64,000 bases of DNA from Prochlorococcus sp. AG-436-E22 (GTDB lineage Bacteria > Cyanobacteriota > Cyanobacteriia > PCC-6307 > Cyanobiaceae). Numbering within the stretch: position 1 is the stretch's first letter; every line of letters begins with the position of its first letter. Shown here piece by piece: positions 18,964 through 27,228 of the stretch. The translations under genes and the position numbers were made by a program. The notes below the pieces were generated by a model, which was not told the DNA's origin, did no database searches, and worked only from the letters and a program-made list of their open reading frames with translations. The stretch spans positions 1 to 64,000 of the forward strand of contig QCPG01000003.1 of the NCBI GenBank assembly GCA_003212615.1, in the 5' to 3' direction.

Positions 18964-19743
18964 ATGTATTCTAAAATTGCACTTTCAATAGGAGGTAGTG
19001 ACTCAGGAGGTGGAGCAGGTATCCAGGCTGACCTCAGAACTTTTATGGCCCTTAAAGTACATGGATGCTCTGTTATTACATGTATTACCGCACAAAATAG
19101 TATTGAGGTTACATGTGTTCAATCAGTAGAGAAGAATACTTTATCAAGTCAGTTAGATACTTTATTTTCTGATTTTGGTATTAATGCTTTAAAAACTGGA
19201 ATGTTACTTAATGAAAGGATAATTGATGATACTGCATCAAAATTAAATACATATAAAATAACCAAAATTATTGACCCAGTTATGGTTACACGAACTGGTT
19301 CTAAATTACTGGAAGATTCTGCAATTAATGCTTATAAGAAGCTCCTATTGCCAATTGCAGATTTGGTAACCCCAAATATTTATGAAGCAAATCTACTTTC
19401 TGGTTTGGAAATTAGGAGTAAAGAAGATATCGAAAATTCGGCAAGAAATATTATTGGGATGGGAGCTAAAGCAGTACTTATAAAAGGTGGTGGTTTAATA
19501 GATATGAAAGGTAAAGATTTTTTTCTGGACTTAAATGGCAGAAAAGAGTGGTTGTTTAATAATTTTATAAATACAAAAAATACTCATGGTAGTGGTTGTA
19601 CATTAAGTGCTGCTATTTGTGGTTACAAAGCTTTAGGTTTTGAGTTACTTGAATCCATACAAAAAGCAAAATCATTTGTTGAAAAATCTTTAGAAAATTC
19701 TTACAAAATAGGATCTGGCCCTGGTCCCTTAGGTCATCATTAA
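18964..19743 (+). CDS. thiD: Hydroxymethylpyrimidine/phosphomethylpyrimidine kinase
   Basis: [51 protein letters not shown]. Confidence 0.95.
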   Translation: MYSKIALSIGGSDSGGGAGIQADLRTFMALKVHGCSVITCITAQNSIEVTCVQSVEKNTLSSQLDTLFSDFGINALKTGMLLNERIIDDTASKLNTYKITKIIDPVMVTRTGSKLLEDSAINAYKKLLLPIADLVTPNIYEANLLSGLEIRSKEDIENSARNIIGMGAKAVLIKGGGLIDMKGKDFFLDLNGRKEWLFNNFINTKNTHGSGCTLSAAICGYKALGFELLESIQKAKSFVEKSLENSYKIGSGPGPLGHH

Positions 19744-19762
19744 ATTATTTATAAAAGTGACG

Positions 19763-19948
19763 TTAGAACCACCATTTCCTATAGGGCTTTTTTAAAAATA
19801 AGATTTCTTCTGTCTCCCATCCACCTTCCAACCACTCAAGATGCTCAAGCAATAAAGACTCACTTTCGCTTTTGCTTAATTGCCCAATTCTATTTGCAAT
19901 ACCATCAAACCTTACTTTCATCAATTCTTCAATCTTGACGTTATTCAT
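19763..19948 (-). CDS. Small hypothetical protein
   Basis: 61-aa ORF. Confidence 0.45.
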   Translation of the reverse strand: MNNVKIEELMKVRFDGIANRIGQLSKSESESLLLEHLEWLEGGWETEEILFLKKPYRKWWF

Positions 19949-20131
19949 AGGTTAAACAGTAAATTTTTTCTACTCAAACTTGTATAGATTTTTTTGTCAA
20001 GGATTTAATTTTATTTGTATACCATCAGTTCTCAAATTTGTATTACATACAACTTTTTAAAATAGATAGTAATTAAGACTTATTCACATAGATTTAATTA
20101 AAGACTAATTTGTATAAAAATACATTAACTC

Positions 20132-20275
20132 ATGAATAAAGAAGAAACAGCAAACCAAAAAACTATTTTAAATGTGGGCTATTGTGAAACTACCTCTGAA
20201 TGGCTCAATAGAATTATTACTGAACTGGCAGATGAAAACAAGAATTTTGTAGACTTGTCAGTTATTTGCGCTTAA
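20132..20275 (+). CDS. Small hypothetical protein
   Basis: 47-aa ORF MNKEETANQKTILNVGYCETTSEWLNRIITELADENKNFVDLSVICA. Confidence 0.35.
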   Translation: MNKEETANQKTILNVGYCETTSEWLNRIITELADENKNFVDLSVICA

Positions 20276-20357
20276 GTTTTTAAAACTTAATTTTATTGTG
20301 AGTTATTTTCAAATTACTACTCCTTATTAATAGGGAGTAGTAAGATATTTTTGTAAA

Positions 20358-20825
20358 GTGAATCCTAATCAAAACAATATAGAAATAATTAAACAATTTA
20401 ATTTATCTCCTCATCCTGAAGGTGGATGGTTTAGAGAGATCGTAAGGAGTAAGAGTTCTCTAATAAGGGAAGACGGCTAAAGTAGAAACTTCATTACGGG
20501 AATTTATTATCTTTTGGATAGAGATACACAAAGTGCTTGGGAAAGAGTAAAAAATGCAGATGAAATTTGGATTTATCTAAGGGGTGATCCTCTGAATTTA
20601 TGGTGCCTAGATAATGATAATAGGTTAAAAAGAAATTTAATTTTAGATTTCAATAATCCAGTAGAAATGATCCCATCTGGATATTGGCCAGCGGCAAAAA
20701 GTACAGGAGAATTTACTTTAGTGAGTTGTTTTGTTGGCTCTGGGTTTGATTTTAATGATTTTGAATTGCTAAGAAATACAAATTACGCTTCTAGATTAGA
20801 TAAAGCAATTAATGATCTTATTTAA
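20358..20825 (+). pseudogene. Cupin DUF985-family gene with in-frame TAA at 20478-20480
   Basis: GTG start; NPNQNNIEIIKQFNLSPHPEGGWFREIVRSKSSLIREDG*SRNFITGIYYLLDRDTQSAWERVKNADEIWIYLRGDPLNL...FDFNDFELL; one frame throughout. Confidence 0.8.
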
Positions 20826-20896
20826 GAAATTTTTCTTTTATTATTTATGAAATTTTTGCTTTAGATTTATAGAGTTAATTTATCGATTTATTAGGA

Positions 20897-21274
20897 ATGA
20901 ATCAAAATTCTGTCAAAGTAATTGGAATTAAAAATGAATCAAGAAAAGATGCTGAATTATTATACGTAAATCAAGTAGATGGATTGAAAGAAATTCTTAA
21001 TAGGGATTTCGTTGAGTGGTCAAATTTTGATAGTTGGGAAAGTCTTTCAGTTCAGCAATGGATTTTTTCTAAAGCTTTAGATGTTTATAAAGGAAAGAAA
21101 ATTGATATTAAATGTGATTGTTGTGAATATATTGGTTCTCTTCAAAGTGATTGTGAGAACATCAAAAAAGGAAAATGTTATGGTAAAAAAAGTGCTTACA
21201 TGATTGAAAAAGTTGTATATGAAATTGTATTAGCTAAGGCAAGAAGAGAAAGTGATGGGACATATTCTGCATAA
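20897..21274 (+). CDS. Hypothetical protein with Cys-rich centre (CDCCEYIGSLQSDCE..GKC)
   Basis: 125-aa ORF. Confidence 0.55.
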   Translation: MNQNSVKVIGIKNESRKDAELLYVNQVDGLKEILNRDFVEWSNFDSWESLSVQQWIFSKALDVYKGKKIDIKCDCCEYIGSLQSDCENIKKGKCYGKKSAYMIEKVVYEIVLAKARRESDGTYSA

Positions 21275-21310
21275 GGATTACGATATTTAATAAATGAAAA
21301 GATCTTTCAC

Positions 21311-21493
21311 TTACCAGTGAAAATTATCAGAAGACCCAATTATTAAATTTCTAGTTGAAATTTTATGAAACTTTTCGTGTACTGAATCACTGAACTCCTT
21401 TTCATCTAAATAATCAACTAGATCTAGAGGATCGATATTTTTATCGAACCATTCATCATATTCAATATGGTTAGGTTCAGCAAAATAACTCAT
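21311..21493 (-). CDS. Small acidic hypothetical protein
   Basis: 60-aa ORF. Confidence 0.35.
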   Translation of the reverse strand: MSYFAEPNHIEYDEWFDKNIDPLDLVDYLDEKEFSDSVHEKFHKISTRNLIIGSSDNFHW

Positions 21494-21668
21494 ATCTAAT
21501 TAATAGCTGCCAAATCACATATAAAAGGTACATGCGATACCAAATAAAGATTCTTGTTTATTGATGTATTTATATGGATAAAGGATGAAAAATATAAATT
21601 TCAAGATAATTTAAATGCTTATCTAAATTATGGTTTTCAGATTCAAATGACATTTATGATTTTTATTT

Positions 21669-21989
21669 ATGGCTTACTATCACGTACATGGACCTATTCC
21701 AGATGGAATTTCTCAGTCCGAAGGTTACAAGATGTTTGAGAATTATATTGCTTCCGGTGTACCTATGGATAATTTTGATGGCTTTGAATTGGTAAGTAGA
21801 GTCCATGCGCCGTAAACAGGAGAGGTTTTTGTTACTTTCAAGGCTGATAATCATTTAGCCATATCTCAACATTTTGGAGTATGGATAGCAAAATTTGGTC
21901 TTAATTGGAAGATTACTGCTGTTTTAAATGATGATGAGATGATTCAGAGAAATAAACAAGTACCTGATGCTGTTACAGCAATGGGATAA
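21669..21989 (+). pseudogene. DUF3303-like gene with in-frame TAA at 21813-21815
   Basis: MAYYHVHGPIPDGISQSEGYKMFENYIASGVPMDNFDGFELVSRVHAP*TGEVFVTFKADNHLAISQHFGVWIAKFGLNWKITAVLNDDEMIQRNKQVPDAVTAMG; same frame throughout. Confidence 0.7.
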
Positions 21990-22074
21990 TTCGATTGATT
22001 GACATTTGATCTAAAATAAGGAGCAACTAGCTCCTTTTTGTATTTCTCTTGAAACTACTGTTTTTAATGTTTAA
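21981..22074 (+). repeat. Imperfect direct repeat copy A (pairs with 24979-25072)
   Basis: Ungapped alignment by eye, e.g. ATTGATTGACA, AATAAGG-GCAA-TAGCTCCTTTTT, TTGAAAC-AC-GTTTT. Confidence 0.75.
22018..22039 (+). terminator. Hairpin terminator in repeat copy A
   Basis: AAGGAGC-AACTA-GCTCCTT + TTT. Confidence 0.7.
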
Positions 22075-22077
22075 TTA

Positions 22078-22335
22078 ATGGCTAAATCTCATTGGTTGAT
22101 TAACTCAAAAAGTACTGAAGTAAAAAGGTTTATAAAAAATGATAAAAGTATAGATGGTGTTTTTGAGTACATGTTTGTAGATACTGGAAAAATAGTTGGT
22201 GTGTTTGGGAAAGAGCCACCCGTAATGATGACAACAGTTTCTGTAGATATAGATTTAGCTAGAGAAATTTATGAAAGGTTAATATCTCAGGGATGGAGGA
22301 AAACTGAGGAAGTTTGGCTACAAAAAGATAGCTAG
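22078..22335 (+). CDS. DUF1651-like protein (paralog of 14167-14415)
   Basis: SHWLINSKSTEVKRFIKNDKS...VGVFGKEPPVMMTTVSVDIDLAREIYERLISQGWRKTEEVW. Confidence 0.65.
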   Translation: MAKSHWLINSKSTEVKRFIKNDKSIDGVFEYMFVDTGKIVGVFGKEPPVMMTTVSVDIDLAREIYERLISQGWRKTEEVWLQKDS

Positions 22336-22415
22336 GTCTATGCTACAGAAAGGATTGCCATAAATAAGAATTCTGTTGTTAATTCTGAATCAAAAAATAA
22401 ATACATTTAAATTTA

Positions 22416-22622
22416 TCAGTGAATATGTTCTGCTTCATTATGATTGTGACCATGAGCAATACCTAATTCATGCATTCTTGAATGCTCTTTAATTGTGTCT
22501 CTTAACTTATAAGATGATGGCCCAACTGTTGTATAAATCCCATATCCTATTTAGCCAAATAGTAAAATTCTAACACTACTCAAAAGTAGAAATAAAGTGG
22601 GATCTTTGATCGTTCCAATCAT
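22416..22622 (-). pseudogene. PsbN-like gene with His-rich tail, in-frame TAA at 22551-22553
   Basis: MIGTIKDPTLFLLLSSVRILLFG*IGYGIYTTVGPSSYKLRDTIKEHSRMHELGIAHGHNHNEAEHIH; GY.IYT..GP.S..LRD...EH matches PsbN core. Confidence 0.65.
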
Positions 22623-22947
22623 TTTCTATAAATTTAATTACTAAACAACAATAAATATTTTTAAAGATTTATTCAAGTACAAAATTTATAAAATAAGGCA
22701 GAAAAAAGTATTCCTAAATATAAAGATTAAATGATTAGATTGTATATGAGAAAATGAATATCAAAATTATTAATCACAAAAATAATACTTATTGCATATT
22801 TTTATTAGTAAAATAAATAACACTTTAAGGTTATTATCTATTTTAATAGATTGATATTAAAGGATTTTATATTTTCAATTTAATTGCACGAAATTTACCT
22901 TGAATTGTATTATTTGATGTTGATTAAAATTAGACTTCTAAACTAAT

Positions 22948-23142
22948 TTGGATTTAATTAAATGGTATTGGCAAATGGAAGTTTTGCTTTTTGCACTTTT
23001 TTTTATTAGTGCACTTATTTTCTTTATTTCAGGTAAAGATGATTTTGGAAGAACTGAAAATAAATTAATCATTAATGAAGAGGGAAAGGTTAAACAAGAG
23101 GAAAATATCGAACCCTCTTTAGGAGTAAAAAAACAAGCATAA
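22948..23142 (+). CDS. Small membrane hypothetical protein (start may be internal MEVLLFAL...)
   Basis: 64-aa ORF, one TM helix then acidic tail. Confidence 0.5.
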   Translation: MDLIKWYWQMEVLLFALFFISALIFFISGKDDFGRTENKLIINEEGKVKQEENIEPSLGVKKQA

Positions 23143-23166
23143 TAAAGCAAATTAAATAAAATATTT

Positions 23167-23307
23167 ATGATTTATGGTTTTGCCTATCTAGGGATGGTTC
23201 TTGCTATTAGTGCAGGCTCGATTTTTCTTGCAGTCTTTAAAAACTTGATTTCCTCCTCATCCGAAACCCGTTTTTCAAACAAGTTAGAGAGGTTTGAGCC
23301 AGGTTAG
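23167..23307 (+). CDS. Small single-TM hypothetical protein
   Basis: 46-aa ORF MIYGFAYLGMVLAISAGSIFLAVFKNLISSSSETRFSNKLERFEPG. Confidence 0.45.
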   Translation: MIYGFAYLGMVLAISAGSIFLAVFKNLISSSSETRFSNKLERFEPG

Positions 23308-23367
23308 TGGAGCTTTCCTTTCATGCTTTTTCCTCTCTCATTTGTTTTTATCCCAAATCAAAGCTTA

Positions 23368-23496
23368 CTAGCTCTTTTTGCCGTACTTAATCATTGCGAC
23401 AGGGAACCCAACAGTCAAAACAAGTCCAATTAACATTATTAAAATCCCTATTGGAGACAAAATATCAACACCTTGTCCAGTTTGTGCGTAGAGCAT
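23368..23496 (-). CDS. Small single-TM hypothetical protein
   Basis: 42-aa ORF MLYAQTGQGVDILSPIGILIMLIGLVLTVGFPVAMIKYGKKS. Confidence 0.45.
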   Translation of the reverse strand: MLYAQTGQGVDILSPIGILIMLIGLVLTVGFPVAMIKYGKKS

Positions 23497-23563
23497 TTTT
23501 CTTACTTAGAAAGTTAATTAAGTATTTTACCTGATATTTGATGTTTTTTTCTATGTTTTGTAC

Positions 23564-23812
23564 TTACAGCGAGGCCATAAAATGTTTAGGCCTGAAATCT
23601 AGAAATACTCTATATATGTTTTTTGGATTATAGTCATTTTCCATTTGATGTATGTCATCACAAGCAGTTGGCCTATATATAGATATCCATATATAATTTA
23701 TTTCTTTGATTAGACCAATTAAGAAACTTATTAAGTTATCTTCTTGCAATTTGTCTCGATCTACTTCCCTGTTCCCATTTCTTAAGGGATAACAATAATA
23801 AGTCTTCTCCAT
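23564..23812 (-). CDS. Hypothetical protein
   Basis: 82-aa ORF; overlaps the end of a start-less ORF. Confidence 0.35.
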   Translation of the reverse strand: MEKTYYCYPLRNGNREVDRDKLQEDNLISFLIGLIKEINYIWISIYRPTACDDIHQMENDYNPKNIYRVFLDFRPKHFMASL

Positions 23813-24095
23813 TTGATGGTTTCCCTTTCGATCTTTCTAATAATTCTTGGGCTGTATGGAACACAGGGACATAGGATTTATTCCATGTTTGTTCGGAAGC
23901 GTTGGGTACGAAAGCCCTAAATTCTTCAATAATTGCCTCATAGTGTATTTCTGTATTTAAATTTGATACCGTTACTCTTTCATAGGCTGAACTGAGATTT
24001 CTATAGTTTGCTTCCCAAAAGTTTTTATATATTTGCTGAATTATGGAGCAAATAAAAAAATAAACTATTTTTCGTTTGTTCCTTATTAAAAAGTC

Positions 24096-24950
24096 ATGAT
24101 AGATCTGAAAAGAAATAGTAAAAAGGAACCTGTAAAAGCTACTGGATTAAGAGCTAGAGCATCTTCGTCTTACTCTCCTAATCAGAAAGATGATTTCAAA
24201 ATAAGTAGAGGAAGGTTTTCCAATTTTTTAACCTGTAAAAGATGTTTTTACTTGGATAGAGTAAAAGGTTTAGACCCCCCTGGAACGCCTGGATGGACTT
24301 TAAATGAAACTACTGATTTACTCTTAAAAAAAGAATTTGATTATTGCAGAGAAAGACAAATTCCACATAGATTATTTATCGATAATGATTTAAGTCATCT
24401 AGTTCCTTTTGATCATCCTGAGATGGATGATTGGCGTAATTCTCTCCATAAAGGATTGATGCTTCGCCATAAGGATACAAATATCATCTTGACAGGAGGG
24501 GTTGATGATATTTGGCAGCATAAGATTACTAAGGAATTAATAGTTGTTGATTACAAGTCACAGGCAAAACTTGGGAGAGTAGATAAACAAGATTATCTTG
24601 ATGATCCTTATCATGAAGGCTATAAAATCCAAATGGATTTCTATGCCTATCTTCTGAAGGGGATGGGATTTGATGTTCATAAAACATCCTATTTTTTAGT
24701 TTGCAATGCAAAAAGAGATGATGAAGAATTTAATAAAAGAATGAATTTTGACGAATATTTAGTTCCTTATAATTGGAATATTGATTGGATTGAGGAAGAA
24801 ATAGATTCAATGGTTTCTTTGATGAATAATGACCAGATTCCGGAACCAAATCTATCCTGTAAAAATTGTGCTTATTCCGAGCAATATGCCAAGTTAGTTT
24901 GTAACCCTGTGAAAGATGATAGTGAAGAGATTCAGGGGAATCTGTTTTAG
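24096..24950 (+). CDS. PD-(D/E)XK nuclease family protein (Cas4/RecB-like) with Cys clusters
   Basis: 284 aa; ISRGRFSNFLTCKRCFYLDRVKGL; GGVDDIW...ELIVVDYKSQ (D...xxK core); C-terminal PEPNLSCKNCAYSEQYAKLVC. Confidence 0.75.
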   Translation: MIDLKRNSKKEPVKATGLRARASSSYSPNQKDDFKISRGRFSNFLTCKRCFYLDRVKGLDPPGTPGWTLNETTDLLLKKEFDYCRERQIPHRLFIDNDLSHLVPFDHPEMDDWRNSLHKGLMLRHKDTNIILTGGVDDIWQHKITKELIVVDYKSQAKLGRVDKQDYLDDPYHEGYKIQMDFYAYLLKGMGFDVHKTSYFLVCNAKRDDEEFNKRMNFDEYLVPYNWNIDWIEEEIDSMVSLMNNDQIPEPNLSCKNCAYSEQYAKLVCNPVKDDSEEIQGNLF

Positions 24951-24978
24951 CCAACTTTTTGCCTATGCTTTAGCTGGA

Positions 24979-25072
24979 ATGCGATAATTTTATTGATTGA
25001 CAGTCGATCTACAATAAGGGGCAATTAGCTCCTTTTTTTATGTCAATTGAAACAACCGTTTTAGATTTCAAA
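24979..25072 (+). repeat. Imperfect direct repeat copy B (pairs with 21981-22074)
   Basis: Ungapped alignment with constant offset 2998. Confidence 0.75.
25016..25039 (+). promoter_or_regulatory. Terminator-like / SD-sequestering hairpin immediately upstream of AUG
   Basis: AAGGGGC-AATTA-GCTCCTT + T-run ending one base before ATG at 25040. Confidence 0.55.
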
Positions 25073-25324
25073 TTAAGCAATACTTTTGAGGAATATGAGG
25101 CTCATATGAATGCTCCCGAACAACAGGCCATGTTTAAAGAGATGGGAGTAAAAACCTTTTATATTGGCAAATCATTGGAAGACCCCAAAAGAGCAACCGT
25201 TATGTTTCAAGGACCAGTAAATACTTGTTATGACATCTTTGTTAACCCAGAAACTAAGCCAATAGTCGAAGCATCCGGTCATATTTATGAAGGGACAATA
25301 ATTAACCGCTGGATTTCTGAATAA
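25040..25324 (+). CDS. DUF3764-like protein
   Basis: 94 aa; TFEEYEAHMNAPEQQAMFKEMGVKTFYIGKSLEDPKRATVMFQGP...ASGHIYEGTIINRW. Confidence 0.65.
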   Translation: MSIETTVLDFKLSNTFEEYEAHMNAPEQQAMFKEMGVKTFYIGKSLEDPKRATVMFQGPVNTCYDIFVNPETKPIVEASGHIYEGTIINRWISE

Positions 25325-25326
25325 TT

Positions 25327-25713
25327 TTGAAACGCTTATTCCTTGCAACAATATTATTTTTATTTCCTTTTAACGCTCAAGCTGGCTTTCCGGAAGGTGA
25401 GAATGGATATGATCTGAAAAAAATTGAAGAGTCTTTTAGATTACCCTGTGATGAAATTGGAAATGATGATTGTATTGCAAGAGCACTAGGTGTCGGTGCC
25501 TGTTCCTGGATATTTGAAATAAATAAAGATAAAGAAACTAGCGAAGCTTTAAAAATTGCAGATACTGTTTTAATTGCGCTTCTGAAAGGAAATAATCTTG
25601 ATTTAAAATCAATGCTTGAAAAAAATGGATTAATTAAAAATAATATAAAAAAAGAAGCCACTTATAGAATTAACTTCTGTAGAGAAGAGACAAAAAAACT
25701 ATTCCAAAGTTAA
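25327..25713 (+). CDS. Secreted hypothetical protein
   Basis: Signal peptide MKRLFLATILFLFPFNAQA; several Cys. Confidence 0.6.
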   Translation: MKRLFLATILFLFPFNAQAGFPEGENGYDLKKIEESFRLPCDEIGNDDCIARALGVGACSWIFEINKDKETSEALKIADTVLIALLKGNNLDLKSMLEKNGLIKNNIKKEATYRINFCREETKKLFQS

Positions 25714-25825
25714 TTAAGAAATTGCCGGAGGGTGTTGTATTAGATGAAGAGAGAATAGAGGATTTAACCAGCGTGTTTCCTCTGCAATATTTAAGTATGT
25801 TCGAGCTAATGAGTAAAAACAAAAA

Positions 25826-26248
25826 ATGAAACCTTTGGAAGAAAAAAATTATCAACTTACAGAAAAGGACGCTTTGAGTGTGTATGCGAAAATGATGCAT
25901 ACTCTTGATTCAAATGAGTTTGAATCATTTTTGTCAGAAGATTTTTCATACTCTTCACAAAAAGTATTGACCGATATGAACTCAAAACATGAATTCATTG
26001 AATACATCAGACCGAAACTTGAAACAATAAAAAAAACTAACAGTTCTGTTTATGCCGAATTAGGCGTCTGCCCAGCCTATGGTCATACAGATTGCCTCAT
26101 CATGGCACAAGGCGATAAGTCTAATCTTCTTGGAGTTGCTTATGCTTCTGTAGATAAAGGGAAAATTTCAGGTATTTCCTTGTGTATTGTGCCCACTCCT
26201 CATTCGGCAGAGCGGAGTGGAATTTATCCTGGACTTCAGTCGAATTGA
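25826..26248 (+). CDS. Hypothetical protein, NTF2/SnoaL-like layout
   Basis: 140-aa ORF; A..VYAKMMHTLDSNEFESFLSEDFSYSSQ.. Confidence 0.5.
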   Translation: MKPLEEKNYQLTEKDALSVYAKMMHTLDSNEFESFLSEDFSYSSQKVLTDMNSKHEFIEYIRPKLETIKKTNSSVYAELGVCPAYGHTDCLIMAQGDKSNLLGVAYASVDKGKISGISLCIVPTPHSAERSGIYPGLQSN

Positions 26249-26441
26249 ATAATACAAAAATACTTCTTGCGGAACGTTATTTCATTTGGCAATATTAGTA
26301 ACCGACTCCAAAATTGGCACATCAAAATAAGATGTTTCCCTTAATGGCCAGATAGAACTGAAGAAATAAAAGTCAGGGATTTTCTTATATTTTTCTTTCA
26401 GTTCAGCTGTTGAAAAGCTCCTACACACATACTGATAGACA

Positions 26442-27224
26442 ATGAAAATTATTAAGAGACTCAGGTCGCTGCCAAGCGATTTTCTGAGTGTTATACGCCG
26501 TACTCCGCCACTTGTTTTCGCAATGACTGTCTTATCTCTTGGGGGATTTATAGGCGCCTCCACGGTCCTTGTGAGAGGGTTTAGAACCGTTGAGAATACT
26601 ATCACTGTTACCGGTGCAAGTACTGAAAGTTTCGAGAGTGATATTGCAAAATGGTCAGTCCAGGTAAAGACCTCAGGTAAAACCCAGATTGACTCATTTA
26701 CCAAGCATAAGCAGTCCATTAATAAGACAATGGAATTCCTTAAGGCCAATGGAATTGAGGATAGTGTAAAGCAGGATGTTTATCTTGGACCTGCGAGTAT
26801 CAGTGAATATAAAACCAGGAATCCCAAGACTAATGAAATCATTAGAACTGAATGGATTACTTATCAGAATATTGAAATTGAAAGTAGAGATGTTTATAAC
26901 ATCCAGAAGACTCACAGTCAGATAACAGAATTGCTTGGGAAAGGAGTAAGGGTGAAGCCAAGCCGTCCTGAATTCACCTATTCAAAGCTTGCTGATAAAA
27001 GAGTAGATATGCTTGCCAAGGCAGCAAAGGATGCCAGAGTTAGAGCTGAAGCTATTGCTCTTCAGGCAGGCTCTGAAGTAGGTGGTTTAAAGAGAGTGAA
27101 TACTGGAGTTTTTCAGATAACAGTTCCGAATTCTACGAAGGTAAGTAGTTGGGGTTCTTATGACACTTCAACTATCAAGAAAGATATTACTGCTGTTATG
27201 GGAGTGACTTTCGCGGTTAAGTGA
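26442..27224 (+). CDS. SIMPL-domain (DUF541) protein
   Basis: 260 aa; ITVTGASTESFESDIAKWSVQVKT...VKPSRPEFTYSKLADKRVDMLAKAAKDARVRAEAIALQAG. Confidence 0.85.
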   Translation: MKIIKRLRSLPSDFLSVIRRTPPLVFAMTVLSLGGFIGASTVLVRGFRTVENTITVTGASTESFESDIAKWSVQVKTSGKTQIDSFTKHKQSINKTMEFLKANGIEDSVKQDVYLGPASISEYKTRNPKTNEIIRTEWITYQNIEIESRDVYNIQKTHSQITELLGKGVRVKPSRPEFTYSKLADKRVDMLAKAAKDARVRAEAIALQAGSEVGGLKRVNTGVFQITVPNSTKVSSWGSYDTSTIKKDITAVMGVTFAVK

Positions 27225-27228
27225 TGAC

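Noticed and set aside
21554-21854. ORFs 21554-21739 (+) and 21663-21854 (-)
   Set aside because: Overlap the better-supported DUF3303-like frame starting at 21669; composition not protein-like
22938-23150. - strand ORF 70 aa
   Set aside because: Antisense of the small membrane protein 22948-23142
24529-24954. - strand ORFs 24529-24711 and 24730-24954
   Set aside because: Antisense of the PD-(D/E)XK nuclease
25377-26915. - strand ORFs 25377-25661, 25670-25900, 26282-26749, 26694-26915
   Set aside because: Mainly antisense of + strand ORFs with better signals (secreted protein, SIMPL protein)
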